NCBI RefSeq assembly: GCF_009870125.1
Contig: NC_046683.1
Coordinates: forward strand, 58,171,869 to 58,235,868
From: Drosophila pseudoobscura
Taxonomy: Eukaryota > Arthropoda > Insecta > Diptera > Drosophilidae
Length of the DNA stretch: 64,000 nt
Direction of reading: 5' to 3'
Below the pieces are notes generated by a model that had not been told where the DNA came from, ran no database searches, and was given only the letters and a program-made list of their open reading frames with translations. The translations under genes were made by a program, and so were the position numbers. The stretch's first letter is position 1, and each line of letters begins with the position of its first letter. Below are positions 12,751 to 23,242 of this stretch, piece by piece.

Positions 12751-13452
12751 GTAAGTGAATATCTAAGAATGATCATAATAGATCTAATTCTCTTAAGAGA
12801 ACCTATAAATCATCCAAGGAATGTTTGGGCATCAACAAAATGAATCAAATTCCTTTGCAAAAAGGTTTTCAAAGAGCGTTTCCAACGAATTTGTATGAGA
12901 CCTTTTTGAAAGACCAGAAACCATAAATTATACAAAAATTGTTTGGACAAAGCCTTCCTAAGAGACCACGAACCAATCCGATCCCACCCAAAATGTATCT
13001 AGTATCTATATCTTTGGTATGGCGTATACTATAGGCGTGTTTTTCCCTCGGCTTCCGTCCCCTACCGTCCCGTCTGCTAATTTATTACAACACTTTTTAT
13101 GACAGCCACAAAACACACAAATATTAAAGGGTTTTAAAAGCATTCAAAAATGCTTTAAAACAAATGTTTTATATTCGCTTTTTTGTTGGTTTCTGTTGGT
13201 TTCTATATACAAGATATTGTATCTACAGATACTACACGGTAGAATGGCGGGGAATCTATCTTTTTGAAGAGATGACTGTGTATCTGTATCTCTTCGTTTC
13301 GTTTCCCCCCTCCCCTCCCGAGATAGTGTGGCCAGTGGCCAGTGGCCACATACCATCGCTGATTTCAGAATTTATTGCATTTCTGTGGACAGGGGACAGT
13401 AGACAGTTTTTTTTTTTGACTGGATTTTGTATCTCTTTCTCTTTTTTCGCGC

Positions 13453-13476
13453 GTGTGTGTGTGTGTGTGTGTGTGT
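13453..13476. repeat. GT dinucleotide tract
   Basis: Twelve GT units, followed by a further short GCGTGTGTGT stretch and a T run. The overlapping open frame rich in Val and Cys is an artefact of this tract. Confidence 0.85.
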
Positions 13477-13747
13477 GCGTGTGTGTTTTTTTTTTAATGA
13501 ATTTTTATTGTTTTTCTTTCGGTCTCGAGAGGGTGGGTTCAGCGAGGGGGTGCGGTTCGGGTGTGTGTTGACAGGAAGTCGCCGGAATGCGATTTATAGA
13601 GAGCAGATCGCGTATCGTATCGGCCTATGAATAGCGTATAATTAACAGTGGGGCTCCCTTATGAATGAAACGATGTTCGTCCCTGATGGATGGATGGATG
13701 GACTGTCGGTGGAGAAGGGGGTTTGCTTTTTTGTTTTTATGGCTTAC

Positions 13748-14000
13748 CTTTTGCTGAATTTCGGCTTTTAGTTTTATATTTTTGGGTTCAATTTTGTTTA
13801 ACTATTTTAGTTCTAACTTTTATTTTGTTTTGTATAGATTTAGATTTAGATTTAGATTGATTTAGGAATACCTCTAAAATTTCCTAAATTTTGCTTCAAT
13901 TATTCGCTCGTTTTTTCTCTTGTTTCGACACTTGTTTTGGTCACACTTTTGAACGTTTAATTTTTCTAAGCCATGAAATTTATTTACAGGATTTTTCTTC
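13748..14000 (-). other. Possible minus-strand 5' leader exon end
   Basis: Read on the minus strand, about 250 bases of A-rich, C-poor DNA resembling a fly 5' untranslated leader end in CAGCAAAAG|GTAAGCC, a good splice donor, with the last exon base at 13748. No coding frame crosses it. The upstream boundary is unknown; the A-rich character continues to about 14400. This is inferred only from composition and one donor site. Confidence 0.2.
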
Positions 14001-14250
14001 TCTTTTGTTGTGGCTTTTACTCGTGTTTTATGTGCATTTTAATTAATTGTTTTTACGCATTATTTCTTTCGTTTTTTGTGCTGCTGTGTTCTCGGCTGTG
14101 TTGATAATTTCCCCTTTTTTGCATTGGTTTTTACTTGCTTTGTTGTTGTGTTTTTTTTCTTTCTTTCTTCTTTTTTTTTTGTGTTATTATATTTTATTTA
14201 TGTATTTTTTTGCGGCGATTAGGAATGCTTTTGAGTACAGGAACGCTGGC

Positions 14251-14276
14251 TGTGTGTGTGTGTGTGTGTGTGTGTG
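14251..14276. repeat. TG dinucleotide tract
   Basis: Thirteen TG units. The surrounding frames rich in Val, Cys and Phe are artefacts. Confidence 0.85.
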
Positions 14277-14497
14277 AGTGTTGTATATCTGTGTGTTGTG
14301 TAGCTGCTGATGTATCTGTAACTGTAGTTGTATCTTCTGTTTATTTGCTGCTATTTATTTTCTGCATATGTTTGTTTGTTTTTTGTTTCTTTTCACAGTT
14401 CATAAAAAAAATGGTTACTTAAAAAAAAATATTGGTTGCATTTGTGGCTGATATTTTGTTTGCGATTAGTTGTAGATAGATTTGTGTGGCTGCTTTT

Positions 14498-14772
14498 CAC
14501 TGCTTGTTTCTACTGCTTAATTTTGGTTGGAAAGCAACCGCCGCACCGAACGAAACGACAAAAACGAGTGCGACCACGGAATCGAACAGACGGCCACGAT
14601 AGCGGCAATCTGGCTGGCAGGCACTGCTTACAGCACTCTGTAAGCTCTTCTCTGTAAGCTCTCTCCCTCTGTTAGCAGTGGAACGCAATGGTTGTGGAAC
14701 GGGCTGAAGCTCTCTCGTCGAGTTGCTGTTGCTGTTATATGGAGAGAGTGAGAGAGAGCCGCCCCACTGCTT
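14498..14772 (+). repeat. CACTGCTT cluster G
   Basis: CACTGCTT at 14498, 14622 and 14765 and TACTGCTT at 14511, all in one orientation. Looser than other clusters, and adjacent to CTG-repeat-rich DNA at 14780-14970. Confidence 0.5.
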
Positions 14773-15965
14773 GTGCTGCTTGTTTTTGCTGCTGCTGCTG
14801 CTGCTGCGGCTGCTGCTGTTGAGAGAGCGGAGCGTCTCTCTCTGGTGGCTGCTGTCTGTCTGTCTCTTGGTTTTTACGTTTTATTTTAATAATTATCGTT
14901 TGCTGGTTTCCCTGTTGCTCTCGTTCCCGCCGCTGCTGCTTCTGCTGCTGCTGCTGCTGCTGCTGGTCCGCTCCCCTTGCGAAAAGCGCAAAAACAATTG
15001 TCTGATTTACACACACTAGCACTCGTGAGCGAGAGAGAGAGACGCGCGGAGCGGAGGGAGGATGAACTGCCGTTGAAGTATGCCAACGCACAACAACAGC
15101 AACAACAAAAGCTGGTCGCTGCTGCTGCTGCTGCTACTGCACGACGCCGGCGTCGGCCATGACGTAACGATGCTGCCGCTACGTGAATTTTGTTTTTGTT
15201 ATTGTCTTTGCTTTTGGCGTTTGCTTTTGTTTTTGTTGTATTTCTATTGCTCTCTGCTTTTGATTGATTTTTATTTCAAATTAAGGCACAAACACACGCG
15301 CCCGCACCCGCCAACAGAGAGCGCGAGAGAGACAGATAAATAGAGGGTGGTGGGAGGGCAAAGATGGACAAACATTCTCTGTTTCTGTTTCTGTTTCTGC
15401 CTCTGCTTCTGCGGCAGCATTTATTGTCTTCCCCCCTTTCGAAACGGTAGAGTTTTCTCACGGAGGGACCTCTTTGTGGATCCACACACGACACACGCGT
15501 CCGCAACGTTTGAGAATTTTTTGGGTTTTGATGATGAGAGTCGCCGCAGCATAAATCCGCGAAGCGCGAACGCCAAATCGCTCAAGAAACAGCACAAAAT
15601 GTGCTGTTGCGGCGCAAGAGAGCATGAAAACTTTCTTTGGAGCAAAGCCTGAGCGTGAAACGGTTGGAAGCGGAACGGAATGGAATGGCACGACCGGGTT
15701 AATGCTTCCGGGGGGGATGGGAACGTGTGGAAGCGGCTGCTGTTAAAGCACAGCTGTTAATGTAGCATGATTTCAAGAGAGTGAGAGAGGGCCAAAGAGC
15801 GGGAAAGCTAGAGCATAAATCGTCATGGGAAATGCACTGAGAGATAGAGAGAGAGAGAGTGGGAGAGTGGGAGATTGGGAGAGTCGTGCCATGCACATTA
15901 ACTGTCATACATGTTGCTGCCACGAGTGCAAGGCACGACACACGACATTGTATGACAGTAACTGA

Positions 15966-16205
15966 GTATTACTTTGTCATACAATTTTTGGTATTACGAA
16001 CTTCGGCCAAAACCCTACTCTTGGACCTACCTGTCTCTTTCCACCCGAGAAACTTGCAGATCCCCACCAGGATCAGGCCACCGCGCCGTACCATAAACCC
16101 CCTTGGAAACAGTACTTCAAAAACTCCATCAAATGTGCACGTAATGTATCGGCTGTGCCGTCGCTCGGGTTCCTAGAGGGAACTAGACTTTCGTTCTGGT
16201 TTTAG
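15966..16205 (+). CDS. Weak candidate terminal exon
   Basis: An open frame of 79 codons with no ATG, of balanced composition and not simple sequence (it includes PPEKLADPHQDQ and YFKNSIKCARN). It ends at TAG 16203-16205, and an AATAAA poly(A) signal follows at 16238-16243. This layout suits a last exon or the decayed end of a gene. No convincing acceptor is visible; the only nearby AGs are poor. I do not recognise the family. Open frames of this length arise by chance fairly often, so support is weak. Confidence 0.15.
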   Translation, partial: VLLCHTIFGITNFGQNPTLGPTCLFPPEKLADPHQDQATAPYHKPPWKQYFKNSIKCARNVSAVPSLGFLEGTRLSFWF

Positions 16206-17679
16206 GCGCTTATTTGTTTCGTACCAAATTTCACGCTAATAAATATTTATTTTAAGCGGAATTTTGGCTAGCTCATTGTCACTCGATTCTGTGGTTTTGC
16301 CGAGTATTGTGTTGTGTTTGTGTGTGGCTTTGCTGTTTGCCGACTTTTTTGTTGTTTTTTTTGTTGTTTTTTTTGTTGCTTACTGCCTTTTCTGAGCCGA
16401 GCCGCCGTCCAAAGTCCAAGAAATTAAACTGCCAGACGGTATAGTGGTGGGGCGGGGCGGGGGTCTGTGGGGACTGGGGCCTGGGGACTGGGGACTGGTG
16501 GCTTAAGGCGGGTGTGCGGTGTGTGTGTACCGACAACCGCACGTTAATTAAATTTATTTATGCAGCTTTATTTGTGTTTATTTTATTTTTAATGATATGA
16601 ATCACATGTGACATTCTTTTTTTGAGGTTTTCTTTCTGTTTTTCTGTGCTTTGTTTTAAAATAGAAACTCGAAAATGTATTAGCATGTCTACAATTTTGT
16701 TGTTAATCGAATGTTTTGTACAGTCCCCCCGCACCGCCCCGCCCCGCACCGTCCACTCAGTCACTCTCTCCCTTCCGTTAACCGCAACACACCACCCCCG
16801 CTGCCGCTGTGCACTGCCTTGCCGACAATTGAGACAACTTATCATGAAGTGCTAATTAACATTGTCTGGCCCCCGCCGTCACTGGCAGAGACAGCGACGG
16901 CGACAGCGGCAGCGGTCTGGGTCTGGTCGGAGGTCTGGCACGCGGGTCTCGCGCTCTCCCCCTCCCCCTCCCTCCCACTCCCTTCACTTCCTCCTCACGT
17001 ATGGCAATGTCTGGCGACCTACCTGCGGTTACCAAGAGCCAGCACCACAGCCCCATTGCCCCATAGCCTCCCCCGAAAGCCCACCAGTAGCAAAAAAAAA
17101 CCAAAAAAAAAAAAAAACCGCAATTCACCCAAAACTGGCACTTGGTCGCCGTCGCAGTCGCCGTCGCAGTCGCAGTCTCTGTGTAGCCTCTCCGCACCGT
17201 CTGGTCCGTGTATTTGCTTATTCTTTTCGGCATACAATGAAACACAAAATTCACGAAAAGTAGCCAAAAACAACAACAACAAAATACAAAGATACAACAA
17301 ATATTAATGTGTACACATACGGCGAGACGGAACATTTTGTTTATGTTGATAATCTAATATGTGCTGACGTATAGTCGCTTTTTTTTTTGGTTTTTTTTTG
17401 GTTTTTTTTGGGTATTGCGAATTCTAGGTCTTGTCTGCAGGTTGGCTTTTTGTGTGCCACCTGGTGCGGTGGTCAGGCGATGGGCGATGGACGATGGGGC
17501 ATTTGTGGGATCGCCAATCGATGGGGGGATCGATTGATCCGATCGATGCGATCGTGCCAAGGCTGTGAGCTGTCTGTCTGCATTTATAAATAAATTGTGT
17601 GGCAATTAAATAAATAAAATGCATGCATATGCATGCGGTTCGAGTGCTGTTCTGTTCTCTGCTCAAACAGTGCACGTGT

Positions 17680-17691
17680 CGTATACGTAAT
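17680..17691 (+). repeat. Dispersed 12-mer CGTATACGTAAT, copy 2
   Basis: Exact 12-mer followed by ATGTG, preceded by GCACGTGT. It lies just before a GACAGTCAGC decamer repeat at about 17698-17729. Confidence 0.4.
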
Positions 17692-17942
17692 ATGTGCGAC
17701 AGTCAGCGACAGTCAGCGACAGTCAGCGTCAGCCCCCTCGCCCCACTCCCCGTTTGCCCCACTGCCGCTCCACCAGTTGGACGGGGTTCAACTTTGATTC
17801 GATAATTGCATTGCCTCGGGGGCAGTCTCGAGGCAGTCTCGGGGGTAGACCAGGAGAGTGCTCTCTATCTCAGAGTTGGGTACTGTTTGTAGTGCCTCCT
17901 CTGATCCTTTTCCTATTACAGATTGATCTGCTTCGATTAGGA

Positions 17943-18075
17943 CACTGCTTCGATAGTCGGCCCCCCGGTTTTGCCTGCTTGGCAATAGTCTTACTGCTTG
18001 CAACTGTTTTCCATTCCAGTGCCTAGCCATGCTGTGACACTGCTTAGATCATCAAATTAATCCCTTGCACTGCTT
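17943..18075 (+). repeat. CACTGCTT cluster H
   Basis: CACTGCTT at 17943, 18038 and 18068 and TACTGCTT at 17992, all in one orientation, with CTGCTTGG and AACTGTTT relatives between. It lies in AT-balanced DNA without microsatellites. Confidence 0.6.
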
Positions 18076-18645
18076 GTCTCTTTTGGAACGCCCTACACCT
18101 CTACTGAGTTTTATTATCTTTCGATTAATGATTTTAGAGGGTATATTCTACACCCCACCTTATGGATACACTCGTCTGATGTACATTAATTGACATTCTA
18201 GTGTTAGTCATTAACTTGTTTTTGTTGCTGCTGCCGCTACTGCTGTTGACATCTTGACTCATTGTTGCTGTTGGCATCAGCCACGATTTCTCCCGCTGCC
18301 GCTGCCGCTGTGGCTGTGCCTGTGGACGTGTGGATGTGGATGTTTGGGTCCCTGTGATAAGCAGACTGTGGCGAGACAACAAAAGACAACGCAGACGATT
18401 TTGCATTTACTTTACATGTGCCCGTTGCCCGTTGCCCGATGCCCGACCGAGTGCCTCAAAGGCATTGTCGTTTGCTGCTGGTGCTGCTTTGATATTTTTA
18501 GACACCGCCAGTCAGCGATGCCTGCCCCCTTTTCGTCTTCAGAGGCACAAACAAATCGAGTAAAGAAGGGGCTATGACTATGGCTATGGCATCGATATTC
18601 CGACTGTTTGATACCTCTTTCTCATAATAGATAGCTAACGGCTTG

Positions 18646-18750
18646 TACTGCTTGCAACACACATTCTAAGAGCACTTTCTATTCGTATTACTTCCATTTA
18701 TAAACTACAGACTGTTACCAAACTGTTTTCCAACACTGACTAAAGCAGTG
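18646..18750. repeat. CACTGCTT cluster I (mixed, weak)
   Basis: TACTGCTT at 18646, degenerate AACTGTTT copies near 18720, and AAGCAGTG at 18743 on the other strand. The weakest of the ten clusters. Confidence 0.35.
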
Positions 18751-19200
18751 CAATAGGAGTAGAAAATGGATACGGCATCTCTTGCGATGCATATACCCGG
18801 ACATAATACAATTACAGGGTATAGAGAAAAGCAAAATCAAAAGGCGTTGGCACATCGCAGAGATCGCATCGCCGCACAATCGCACGGCTCGGCCAGACAA
18901 TGAGTCTAGTCGGGCATCGATTCAGATTTCGATTCAGATTCGGATTTCGATTCAGATTCTCATGCTGATGCTGGGGATTGTGAAATATGTATATTCGCAT
19001 TTCATTCAACATTTACAGGCACTGCATCATGGGAGAATGGCCATCGAGGCGAAGTTCCATCAATCATAGAGCATCAATCAACAATCATCAATCAACAATC
19101 AACAATCATCGTGTGTGCAACAGGTACAACAATGGCTCGAGAATGGACAATGGATGATGCCCGAGAAAAGAATCCTTCACGCTAATGAATTTCCACCATC

Positions 19201-19231
<31 letters not shown>

Positions 19232-20182
19232 GGTCGGTCGGTCGGTCAGAGGACTCATTAAGCCCTCTATTGACTGTCGATTGGAAGGATTGAACGATGG
19301 ACAGCGCTGGGACAATGGCCGTACAAAGGCGACCATCACTGAATCATAACTCATTGAACTTTTGCCGGCAGCCCCGTTGAAACAGCATAAAAAGTGTCAA
19401 TCAGTGACTCTGTTGTGGCACGTTGACGCCTCCAAAGCCCCATTACAATGCCATTTTTATGGTCCGACTTGCTTGAGGGGCAAGCAGCCACAGCACAGAA
19501 GTGGCAGCAGCCGCAGCCGCCGCAGCAGCAGCAACAGCAACAGACGTCAGGGTCGTAAATGTAGTAATAATAGTCGCCGAGGGCCAACGTCAGCGATTTG
19601 CTAGTTGCGGTTTCAGATGGGTAGCTACAATGGGGTTGGGGATGGGGATGGAGATGGAGATGGGATACGGGATACGATGGGGCCATTGGCTGGGTGTCGA
19701 AAAGCAAGACATAAATGTCTAACATATGCTTCGGGATGGCGACGGCGATGGCCCTCGGACAGGTCTATTACCGAAAGCCTGCTTATGACCGCCCATTGGA
19801 CGAACGCCTCTTGTGGCACCACCACAGGCGACACTTGATGGACACCCCCCGGCCCCGAAACACCGCCCCACCGCCCACCTTCCACGGACGGGAAAGAGTC
19901 AGACAGCAGAAGCGATGCACTTTGCCTCAATCGAAGTGCGAGTTGAAGCTCCGGTAAGAGCCGGCACTCAAAGAAAAACTTCTCAGAGTTGCTGCATCGA
20001 TATAATCGCAGATTTTTAATCGATACATGGACGTCAGTATCGCTTATACGTGTCACGCGTCATGCGGCAGCGCCACTCAGTTGCGCGTAATAAGCTTCGG
20101 TGTCGCTTGGACAACTTGATGGTGCCGTCAACTATTTTTATTCTTTCTCAGTTCCAATACTATAGCTCTAATCCACTCAAAA

Positions 20183-20593
20183 TCACCACAGATCCTCAAC
20201 GAACTGAAGGCAAACGGTGGAAAAATTCCTCAGATAAAACAGTGTAGCCATATATGTATGAAATACACTGGGCACTGGGTCCTTGCTTACTTCGTAAGGA
20301 GCCGGCTTGAACATCTGATAGTGCCCCACCAGATTACTCGTTCGATGCAGAAAAGTGGCATTGAAGTTGAAGATGGCGGGGTTTCGCCTGATCGCCTTTC
20401 ATCTACATTGATTGATCACCCAGGATTTGTTGTAGCTCTCGGATTCGTCATCTTGAAGATGACAGCATCCTGTTGATTATTCCAAATAGGCTTTGAGATC
20501 CGCCGGAGCAGACTTCCTTTTACTTACAGGGGATCCACTATGTATGGCATAGAGAATAGCCGAAATAGTGAGTACTTCACGAGTCATCCCCAT
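20183..20593 (-). pseudogene. Decayed or unusual small gene, family unknown
   Basis: On the minus strand an ATG at 20593 opens a 22-codon exon (MGMTREVLTISAILYAIHSG, then SP) that looks like a signal peptide and ends at the donor CCT|GTAAGT (last base 20528). Further along, a frame of natural composition includes PAIFNFNATFLHRTSNL and HYQMFKPAPYE. It ends at GAA|GTAAGC (last base 20291). An 87-nt putative intron with acceptor CCTTCAG follows, then a short last exon FVEDLW-stop (20203-20183) and AATAAA about 41 nt later (20142-20137). Between the first donor and the middle block the frame has two stops (TAA after KAYLE, TGA after NQCR), and no good acceptor removes them. It reads as a recently broken secreted-protein gene or one whose first intron I cannot resolve. 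I do not recognise the family. Confidence 0.35.
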
Positions 20594-20730
20594 AGTTTTT
20601 GGTCATAACTAACTGTTTCGGACCGTGTGGATTCATTATACATAATAGATCGTATTGGATCATCACCGTGACTCAAATCGGTTATATTTAGACGAAGCTA
20701 TCAGACAGGATCCTGCTTTATGGGTAGATT

Positions 20731-20850
20731 TATGGAATGGTGACCTCGAACAATTCTAGCATTGGTATGGTGACCCCGATCCATGAAATATGTGGAGTGG
20801 TGACCACGATCAATGGAATATGTGGAATGGTGAACCCGAGAATTTGGGTA
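20731..20850 (-). repeat. 30-bp tandem repeat, potentially coding a 10-residue repeat
   Basis: The word TGGTGAC recurs at 20738, 20768, 20798 and 20828, exactly 30 bp apart, within diverged 30-bp units; another copy lies at 20895 out of register. Because 30 is a multiple of three, a minus-strand frame (21011 to 20730, 93 codons) carries imperfect 10-residue repeats such as VVTTPHISWI and GVTIPMLELF. Whether it is translated is unknown. It lies directly upstream of the decayed minus-strand gene ending at 20183. Confidence 0.5.
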
Positions 20851-21330
20851 TACGATCTCGATCCCTTCTTGGCATGAAATATAGAGCTATCGAATGGTGA
20901 CCCCGATAAAAGCGAGCTAATGAATAGATAAGCATGATCCCTGACTAATTCTATGCGTTTCAGAATGATCACGGCATCGCATATACCCATAGATGTGGTC
21001 AAGGATCCCACAGATGGAATCCCACAAATGTCTCAAAATAAATAACCCAAAAGATGTTCAAAGCCGGAAGAGCTGCCCCTCAACCCAACAAATATTCAGA
21101 TAAGGACACAATAAGGTGCTGAAAGTCAAAGGAAATGTGCGGCAAATGCTCATTATACAAATTGCACACAGAAATGAGAATGGGAACGGGAATGGGAGTG
21201 GGAATGAGAATGAGAATGGAACTGCTCGGAGAGAAGTCAACCAAGAACAAGAGTCGGGGCACGCGGAACACCTTTTCAGGCCGCAAAGACATTGATGGAA
21301 TGACTGACAGACAGAGCAGATCCTTTCCTT

Positions 21331-21692
21331 ATGGATTCACATTCAAATTCGCATTCAAATTCAAATGAAGCTGAAGCTGAAGCTGGAGCCGAGGCCGAAG
21401 CCGAAGCCCGAACACTGAGGCAAAAGAATCTATTAAGATATTATCAGCAGTGGTGTGGCGCAGGAGGTGCACGACTCTCAGAAATCAGTGCACGAATAAA
21501 GTCCCCTGCAATTGTTGCAGACAATTTGGGTCGGGCGTCAGACCCAGACCCAGACGACGCGTCGTCTGGCGGCAGGCTGTCAAGGAGGCAAGGCAGCCCA
21601 CAATTGCGGCCATTAGTGTGGACCGACAACCGATTGCGAGGGGAGCGAGGGAGCGAGACCTATAGACTATATTCTGATGAGGAGTCTGAGGG
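21331..21692 (+). CDS. Weak candidate coding exon
   Basis: From ATG 21331 a frame runs through an (EA)n-type stretch, then about 90 residues of mixed composition including IKSPAIVADNLGRASDP and ETYRLYSDEESE. It meets GTAAGC at about 21692-21697, a plausible donor after GAGG. Beyond it the frame becomes poly-leucine from CTG repeats, as expected of intron. The start lies in a GCATTCAAATTC repeat, which weakens it. The family is unrecognised. Confidence 0.15.
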
Positions 21693-22020
21693 TAAGCAAC
21701 CCTTTTTGCTGCTCCTGCTGCTGCTGCTGCTTCTGCTTCTGGTTTTTTTTTTCCTCCATCGTTCGTTCGTTGTAGACATTTTTCGTATGACAACGACAAA
21801 TATTTGCCGGATAATATGAATAACAAAGCGGAGCGCAAAGTGAGAGAAGAGACATCCAGGGCAGGCCCAGGCCCAGGCCCAGGCCTACACACTGGCTGAA
21901 ACGAGGGCCAAAAGGGCTCTTGCGGGTGGGTGGATATCCATTCTCGCAGTAGACGCTGCTCTGGTCGGTGGTTGAGGGCAGAACAGGCCAGAGCAGGGCA
22001 GAAACAGAAACAGGGTGGTT

Positions 22021-22059
<39 letters not shown>
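22021..22059. repeat. Tetranucleotide (AGCC)n tract
   Basis: About 39 bp of perfect AGCC units. Confidence 0.85.
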
Positions 22060-22633
22060 AACCTACTTAAGCCACATACAGTCGTCGTTACTGCCACGAG
22101 ACTGAGACTCAGACTCAGACTCTGACTCAAACCTAAACCTAAAACCCAGACCAGACCAGACCCCAGACCCCAGACCCCCAGACTCGACTCTGATTCCGAC
22201 TCTGACTCCGAGAGTGGGTCCGGGGCCAGACGACGACGACGATGACGACGACGACTACAACTTAAACTAAAAGGCTGCCACAACGTTGTTGCTGATGTTG
22301 CTGTTGCTGCTGTTGGTGTTATTGTCGCCGGTGTCTGAGATGCAGACAACTTCAGAAACGGAGCTGGAGCTGGAGATGGAGCCGGAGATGGAGATGGAGC
22401 TCCCGGTGGTAGCTCTGGTGGGTCTGTAGTCGACTCGACGGATGACTGGACTGACTGACACAAAAGTGCTTTTGTTGCAAAGTTTAATGAAGAAGAACCA
22501 GATGACGATGAAAGACCAAAGAAGAGGGAGAGAGAGGAGGAGAAATGTCTAACGAAAAATTTAAGCAAATAGAAATAGAGAAAAGCCTCGGAGAAGAGAG
22601 CTGGACAAATGATCGGGAGAATGTCGAGAAGAG

Positions 22634-22637
<4 letters not shown>

Positions 22638-22684
<47 letters not shown>
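22638..22684. repeat. Long CT/GA dinucleotide tract
   Basis: A perfect 47-bp CT run, the longest dinucleotide tract in the window. Confidence 0.9.
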
Positions 22685-22687
<3 letters not shown>

Positions 22688-23216
22688 GTCTCTCTATCCT
22701 GCTCTGACACTAAGCTGCTGGAACGCACTGCTACCGTCCGTGTGCCCCGATAACCCTCGATCTTTTCGGGCCTTCGGGGCAGCCGCATGCAACTCTGGAC
22801 TCTGTCTGGCATTCATTTCCGAGGGGGAGACAGAAACGAAACGAGAAATCGAAAAAAACAACAACAGCAAAGTGCAACGACAAAAAAAAAAAAGAAAAAT
22901 TGCATGCTGGGATTTGCTTCTCTCCTGCTGTTGCCGCTGCCGCTGCTGCTGCTGCTCGTAACTCCTGCCCCTTCCACACCACTTCTGATGCACTTCAGAC
23001 GACGACGACGACGACGGCGACGGCGACGCTTTGTTGCAACCAAACACAATCGACACACAGACAGGGAGGGGATCGGGCGACAGGAGAAGTAGCAGCAGCG
23101 GCAGGAGGAACGGGGTGACGACAACAGACGGGATCAGGGCGAGTGGAGGGGTGTGTATGGGGGGGATGTGGGGTGCAGACAAAACAATATGTTTGTTTGG
23201 ATTATATATCCATCCT

Positions 23217-23242
23217 ACACACACACACACACACACACACAC
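23217..23242. repeat. AC dinucleotide tract
   Basis: Thirteen perfect AC units. Confidence 0.85.

Noticed and set aside
14723..15019. 98-codon poly-leucine frame
   Set aside because: Translation of CTG and TTG trinucleotide repeats.
1509..18750. AAGCAGTG as cDNA-adaptor contamination
   Set aside because: The octamer matches the first bases of a common template-switch primer, but the following bases differ in every copy, so it is genomic and coincidental.
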